Positions 41,669 to 41,941 of a stretch of 41,941 nucleotides of DNA are shown piece after piece. The first letter of the stretch is position 1; every line of letters begins with the position of its first letter. Source of the stretch: an uncultured Pelagibacteraceae bacterium (GTDB lineage Bacteria > Pseudomonadota > Alphaproteobacteria > Pelagibacterales > Pelagibacteraceae); NCBI GenBank assembly GCA_902631265.1, contig CACOXX010000007.1, forward strand, positions 1 through 41,941. The letters are read 5' to 3'. The notes under the pieces are model-generated. The model searched no databases, was not told where the DNA came from, and saw nothing but the letters and a program-made list of their open reading frames with translations. The translations under genes were made by a program, and so were the position numbers.

Positions 41669-41941
41669 ATGAATCTAGTAATTGTTGAAAGTCCCGCTAA
41701 AGCGAAAACAATAAATAAATATCTTGGAAATGATTATACAGTCCTCGCTAGTTATGGTCATATTAGAGATCTTCCATCTAAGAATGGCTCAGTAGATCCT
41801 GAAAATGAATTTAAAATGATTTGGGAAATTGATAGTTTTTCTAAAAAATATTTAAAAGAAATTTCTGATGTAGCAAAAGACTCTAAAAAAATAATACTTG
41901 CTACAGACCCTGACAGAGAAGGTGAAGCAATTGCATGGCAC
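41669..41941 (+). CDS. topA: DNA topoisomerase I, 3'-truncated by the window end
   Basis: The first 91 codons of topA, running off the window. MNLVIVESPAKAKTINKYLG and ASYGHIRDLP are the N-terminal part of the TOPRIM domain, and ATDPDREGEAIAWH contains the metal-binding DxD and the conserved glutamate. The active-site tyrosine lies beyond the window. The enzyme relaxes negative supercoils. Start ATG 41669 is unambiguous from family alignment. Confidence 0.97.
   Translation, partial: MNLVIVESPAKAKTINKYLGNDYTVLASYGHIRDLPSKNGSVDPENEFKMIWEIDSFSKKYLKEISDVAKDSKKIILATDPDREGEAIAWH

Noticed and set aside
1-41941. CRISPR arrays, insertion sequences, prophage or toxin-antitoxin loci
   Set aside because: No regularly spaced repeats, transposase-like proteins or terminal inverted repeats were seen on either strand; nearly all DNA is explained by housekeeping genes.

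Overview
The window is very AT-rich and extremely gene-dense. Almost every base is coding, no gene-free stretch reaches 100 bases, and neighbouring genes usually overlap by 1, 4 or 20 bases or sit 0-4 bases apart. Gene content and order (ribD-ribE-ribBX-ribH-nusB-thiL, dapA-smpB-spoT-pyrE-pdxJ-acpS-lepB-rnc-recO, plsX-ihfA-merR, bamE next to a ubiquinol-cytochrome c chaperone, K+-independent proton pyrophosphatase, Mg-type HemB, tetrameric sarcosine oxidase) are alphaproteobacterial. Together with the streamlining they fit a marine SAR11 / Pelagibacterales genome. That assignment rests on recognising proteins and gene order; no database search was run. I see no insertion sequence, prophage, CRISPR array or rRNA; the only RNA gene found is one tRNA-Ser(GCU).

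Layout. 1-2151: the end of an O-acetylhomoserine sulfhydrylase gene converges on heme A synthase (ctaA), followed by a small chorismate mutase. 4661 down to 2156 (minus): cytochrome bc1 chaperone, rpmF, plsX, ihfA, a MerR regulator and rpmG; bamE starts divergently from the same CATG. 7240-5135: the proton-pumping pyrophosphatase. 14637 down to 7321 (minus): a ten-gene unit of 2OG oxygenase, rpiB, glyA, nrdR, ribD, ribE, ribBX, ribH, nusB and thiL. 14713-15708: hemB. 23011 down to 15705 (minus): a second ten-gene unit of dapA, smpB, folK, RelA/SpoT, pyrE, pdxJ, acpS, lepB, rnc and recO. 23052-25301: a soluble lytic transglycosylase, then the tRNA. 25469-32139 (plus): sarcosine oxidase soxBDAG, then an ABC solute-binding protein and permease with no ATPase gene. 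38279 down to 32141 (minus): gatCAB, an O-methyltransferase, trhO and a MATE transporter. 38330-41941 (plus): ruvX, pyrB, a pseudo-dihydroorotase, plsY and the start of topA.

How the genes work together. Sarcosine oxidase, GlyA and FolK link methylated-amine catabolism to glycine, serine and folate C1 units. The ribosome-side genes (L32, L33, NusB, SmpB, GatCAB, TrhO and a TrmR-like methyltransferase) are spread through the operons. The most interesting candidate system is the overlapping OMT-trhO pair, which could make 5-methoxyuridine in tRNA wobble positions. Other notable points are a RelA/SpoT protein that lacks the helical/zinc-finger region between TGS and ACT, a metal-site-less PyrC partner of PyrB, a CxC zinc knuckle in NrdR, and the absence of fabH, era, dprA and rpoZ from the places where related bacteria usually carry them.
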